Assembly (NCBI GenBank): GCA_900757695.1
Contig: CAAEOU010000235.1
Span: 1 to 7,927, forward strand
DNA from: an uncultured Oscillospiraceae bacterium
Lineage (GTDB): Bacteria > Bacillota_A > Clostridia > Oscillospirales > Oscillospiraceae
DNA length: 7,927 nucleotides
Reading direction: 5' to 3'
Position numbers and translations under genes: made by a program. Below the pieces are notes generated by a model. It had not been told where the DNA came from. It saw only the letters and a list, made by a program, of their open reading frames with translations, and made no database searches. This document shows, one piece after another, positions 5,909-7,927 of the stretch. Every line of letters begins with the position of its first letter. Position 1 is the stretch's first letter.

Positions 5909-5941
5909 ATAAAGATAGTCAAGTACAATGAGGTGTAGAAA

Positions 5942-7000
5942 ATGATGAATCTTCTGGTCTTGTTCGGCGGTGTATCTCCGGAGCATGAGGTATCGCTTCG
6001 GTCCGTAGAATTTGTGCTGAACAACATAGACCGTTCCAAATATCACGTTTATCCCGTGGGGATCACCAAGGAGGGGGTATGGAAGTATTATCCCTCCGAA
6101 AACTATGCGATGATTCGGGACAATCAGTGGCAGGAGACCGAGGGCGTATGCGCTGCGGCGCTGTCGCCGTCTCGTGGTCAGGGGCTGCTTCTTATGAAGC
6201 CCCAGGGGCTTGAAACGGTTCCCATCCACTGCTGCTTCCCGGTGCTCCATGGAGAAAACGGCGAGGACGGCTCCATTCAGGGGCTGATGCAGGTGGCTGG
6301 GATCCCCTGTGTGGGCCCCGGCGTTGCAGCATCGGCGTCCTGCATGGATAAGACGATCTCCAAGCTGCTGGTGGGAGAGACCGGCGTCCGTCAGGCCAAC
6401 TGGTATCTGGCCCGCCGCCAGAGCATTCTGGAGGATCTCGGAAGGCTGGTGCGGGATATCGAATCCGGCGGCAGCTACCCGCTCTTTGTAAAGCCCTCCG
6501 GCACGGGCTCCTCTGTGGGAGTTTCCAAGGTGAAGAATACCCAGGAGCTGAAGGATGCGCTGAAAAAAGCAGCACAGTATGATGAGAAGGTGCTGGTGGA
6601 GGAGTTCATTTCCGGCCATGAGGTAGAGGTTGCAGTGCTGGGAAACAAAAATCCCATTGCATCGGTGGTGGGAGAGGTGATCGCCGGTGCAGAGTTCTAT
6701 GACTATGATGCCAAATATAATTCTCCTCAGTCCCGGACAGAGATCCCGGCGGATATCTCGGAGGATGCTGCGGAGCGGCTTCGCAAGGCGGCGGTAACGG
6801 TCTATGAGGCCATGGGCTGCAAGGGACTGAGCCGTGTGGATTTCTTCCTGACCTATGAGGGGGAAGAGGTCGTATTCAATGAGATCAATACCATCCCCGG
6901 CTTTACATCCATCTCCATGTATCCCAAGCTCTTTGAGGCGGCAGGGGTGCCCAACCAGAAGCTGATCGAGGAACTGATCTCGCTGGCGATGGAGGCGTGA
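5942..7000 (+). CDS. ddl: D-alanine-D-alanine ligase
   Basis: A 352-residue ATP-grasp enzyme of the cytosol that joins two D-alanines for the end of the peptidoglycan stem peptide. Visible motifs are GGVSPEHEVSLRSV (residues 9-22, with Glu14), HGENGEDGSIQGL (103-115), the ATP-binding KPSGTGSSVGVSKV (184-197, Ser190), VEEFISGHEVEVAVLG (219-234), YDYDAKY (253-259), and the Mg-binding Asp300 with NEINTIPG (Glu314, Asn316). Tyr259 matches Tyr216 of E. coli DdlB, marking a D-Ala-D-Ala rather than a VanA-type D-Ala-D-Lac ligase. The length is that of the longer Gram-positive subgroup (DdlB has 306). The start is either ATG 5942 or the adjacent ATG 5945; the RBS GAGGTG is at 5930-5935. Its end overlaps the region where murI begins. 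Confidence 0.97.
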   Translation: MMNLLVLFGGVSPEHEVSLRSVEFVLNNIDRSKYHVYPVGITKEGVWKYYPSENYAMIRDNQWQETEGVCAAALSPSRGQGLLLMKPQGLETVPIHCCFPVLHGENGEDGSIQGLMQVAGIPCVGPGVAASASCMDKTISKLLVGETGVRQANWYLARRQSILEDLGRLVRDIESGGSYPLFVKPSGTGSSVGVSKVKNTQELKDALKKAAQYDEKVLVEEFISGHEVEVAVLGNKNPIASVVGEVIAGAEFYDYDAKYNSPQSRTEIPADISEDAAERLRKAAVTVYEAMGCKGLSRVDFFLTYEGEEVVFNEINTIPGFTSISMYPKLFEAAGVPNQKLIEELISLAMEA

Positions 7001-7002
7001 CC

Positions 7003-7818
7003 GTGGACAAACGACCAATTGGCGTATTTGATTCCGGCCTTGGCGGCCTGACTGCAGTGCGGCAGCTGATGGATCAGCTGCCCGGAGAGGATATCATTTA
7101 CTTTGGAGATACCAGTCGGGTGCCCTATGGCGGAAGATCGTCGGAAACCGTGCTGAAATATACCCGGCAGGATATCAACTTTCTGCTGCAATTTGATATC
7201 AAGGCCATTGTTATCGCCTGCAACACTGCCGATACTGCGGCTGGAGCGCAGGTACAGCGGGAATATGATCTGCCCATCTGCGGTGCCATCCGCCCAACGG
7301 CAAAGAAGGCGGCCATGACCACCCGGAATAACCGGGTGGGGGTCATCGGCACCAATGCCACCATCCGGGGCAGAGCCTATGACGGCATCATCCGGGAGGT
7401 CAATCCTCGGGCGCAGGTTCGCAGCATTGCGTGCCCGCTGCTGGTTCCGCTGGTGGAGAATTTTCGTACAAAGCCCGGTGATCCTGTGGTGGAGCAGGTG
7501 GTGGCAGAGTACCTTCAGCCCTTAAAGGAATGGGGCTGTGATACGCTGGTGCTGGGCTGTACGCACTATCCGCTGCTGTGGGATGTAATCTCGGCCTATA
7601 TGGGCCCGGATGTTACATTGATCAATTCCGGGAAGGAAGCGGCCTGTCAGCTGGCTGAGACGCTCAGCCGGGCGGACATGCTTTCGGGCAATGAATCCGG
7701 CGGAACGTATAAATACTATGTCAGCGATACTACAGAGGGCTTTGCGCAGATGGCATCTGCATTCTTAGAAAAGCCGGTATCAGAGCTGGTAGGGAAAATA
7801 GATATTGAAAGGTACTGA
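7003..7818 (+). CDS. murI: Glutamate racemase
   Basis: A cofactor-independent racemase that makes D-glutamate for peptidoglycan. With a GTG start at 7003 it has 271 residues and begins MDKRPIGVFDSGLGGLT. Motifs are the catalytic Asp10-Ser11 (FDSGLGG), GDTSRVPYG (36-44), the first catalytic Cys73 in ACNTADT, and the second, Cys186, followed by His188 in LGCTHYPLL. GTG 7003 is preferred because GGAGG (6991-6995) is 7 nt upstream and the protein then starts as the family does. An in-frame GTG at 6997, which overlaps the ddl stop codon as GTGA, is only 1 nt from that RBS and would add two residues. The RBS lies inside the end of ddl, so the two genes are translationally coupled in one operon. Confidence 0.97.
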   Translation: MDKRPIGVFDSGLGGLTAVRQLMDQLPGEDIIYFGDTSRVPYGGRSSETVLKYTRQDINFLLQFDIKAIVIACNTADTAAGAQVQREYDLPICGAIRPTAKKAAMTTRNNRVGVIGTNATIRGRAYDGIIREVNPRAQVRSIACPLLVPLVENFRTKPGDPVVEQVVAEYLQPLKEWGCDTLVLGCTHYPLLWDVISAYMGPDVTLINSGKEAACQLAETLSRADMLSGNESGGTYKYYVSDTTEGFAQMASAFLEKPVSELVGKIDIERY

Positions 7819-7821
7819 ATT

Positions 7822-7927
7822 ATGACAGAATCGGTTATCATCTCTGTGGAAGGAACCCAGCGGTTCCTTGGGGAAGAGGCACAGACCGTGCAGATCGTCA
7901 CGGAGGGAACCATGAAAACAGAGGGGA
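7822..7927 (+). CDS. DUF1934 (YwiB-like) protein, 5' end only
   Basis: The first 35 codons of a gene that leaves the window. It starts at ATG 7822, 3 nt after the murI stop, with AAAGG (7808-7812) 9 nt upstream inside murI. The sequence MTESVIISVEGTQRFLGEEA followed by TVQIVTEGTMK matches the N-terminus of the DUF1934 family, small beta-barrel (lipocalin-like) proteins such as B. subtilis YwiB whose function is unknown. In several Firmicutes the gene lies beside murI and argS, so argS may follow. The short visible length limits certainty about the family; the existence of the gene is well supported by coupling to murI. Confidence 0.8.
   Translation, partial: MTESVIISVEGTQRFLGEEAQTVQIVTEGTMKTEG

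Noticed and set aside
5924..5929. TACAAT just before ddl as its -10 box
   Set aside because: No -35 sits at a proper distance and transcription would start at or past the RBS.
5371..5931. A 186-codon plus-strand open frame opposite the acidic-protein gene
   Set aside because: The minus strand has the promoter, RBS and terminator; the plus-strand frame has none and runs through the ddl promoter region.
6253..6355. Possible VanA-type D-Ala-D-Lac ligase because of the HGENGEDG motif and length
   Set aside because: Tyr259 is present in the YDYDAKY segment where VanA-type enzymes differ, and no vanH or vanX gene is nearby; an ordinary Ddl fits better.
5900..7018. A 372-codon open frame on the minus strand covering all of ddl and slightly longer than it
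   Set aside because: ddl has every expected active-site motif. The antisense product is rich in His, Arg and Leu with no recognisable domain, and no RBS precedes it. Its length is notable but explained by biased codon use.

Overview
The window looks like a chromosomal segment from a spore-forming Clostridia bacterium, plausibly of the Oscillospiraceae/Ruminococcaceae type. The reasons are the Firmicutes gene order infA-rpmJ-rpsM-rpsK-rpsD-rpoA-rplQ, strong AAGGAGG-type ribosome binding sites, a stage V sporulation protein AC (SpoVAC) gene, moderately high GC content, and the murI-DUF1934 gene pair. The assignment below class level is an inference from gene content and codon style, not a database result.

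Positions 1-3120 are the distal end of the large ribosomal protein (S10-spc-alpha) cluster: the 3' end of infA (IF-1), then rpmJ (L36), rpsM (S13), rpsK (S11), rpsD (S4), rpoA (RNA polymerase alpha) and rplQ (L17). All are co-directional and tightly packed, each with its own strong ribosome binding site. The cluster closes with a textbook intrinsic terminator at 3089-3120.

Positions 3121-4614 hold two genes unrelated to translation. The first encodes an unrecognised 310-residue protein with a signal peptide, an extracytoplasmic domain and four C-terminal membrane segments. The second is spoVAC, here without its usual partners spoVAD and spoVAE. Its ribosome binding site lies in a small hairpin that also contains a sequence resembling the -10 element of forespore sigma factors. 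A strong terminator follows.

Positions 4615-5350 carry thymidine kinase (tdk) with its own promoter and a structured leader. A terminator that can work in both directions separates tdk from a convergent minus-strand gene at 5353-5766, which encodes a very acidic 137-residue protein of unknown function.

Positions 5767-5941 are a divergent intergenic region with a good minus-strand promoter and a weaker plus-strand promoter. From 5942 to the end, ddl (D-alanine-D-alanine ligase) and murI (glutamate racemase) overlap slightly and are followed after 3 nt by the start of a DUF1934 (YwiB-like) gene that leaves the window. ddl and murI both supply D-amino acids for peptidoglycan precursors, so they form a cell-wall operon. 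In other Firmicutes argS often follows the DUF1934 gene, so argS is the natural guess for what comes next.

I see no CRISPR array, insertion sequence, tRNA, rRNA, prophage or defence island. Most of the window is conserved core genome. The points that deserve attention are the uncharacterised membrane protein, the orphan spoVAC with its RBS hairpin, the acidic minus-strand protein, and a few regulatory structures.
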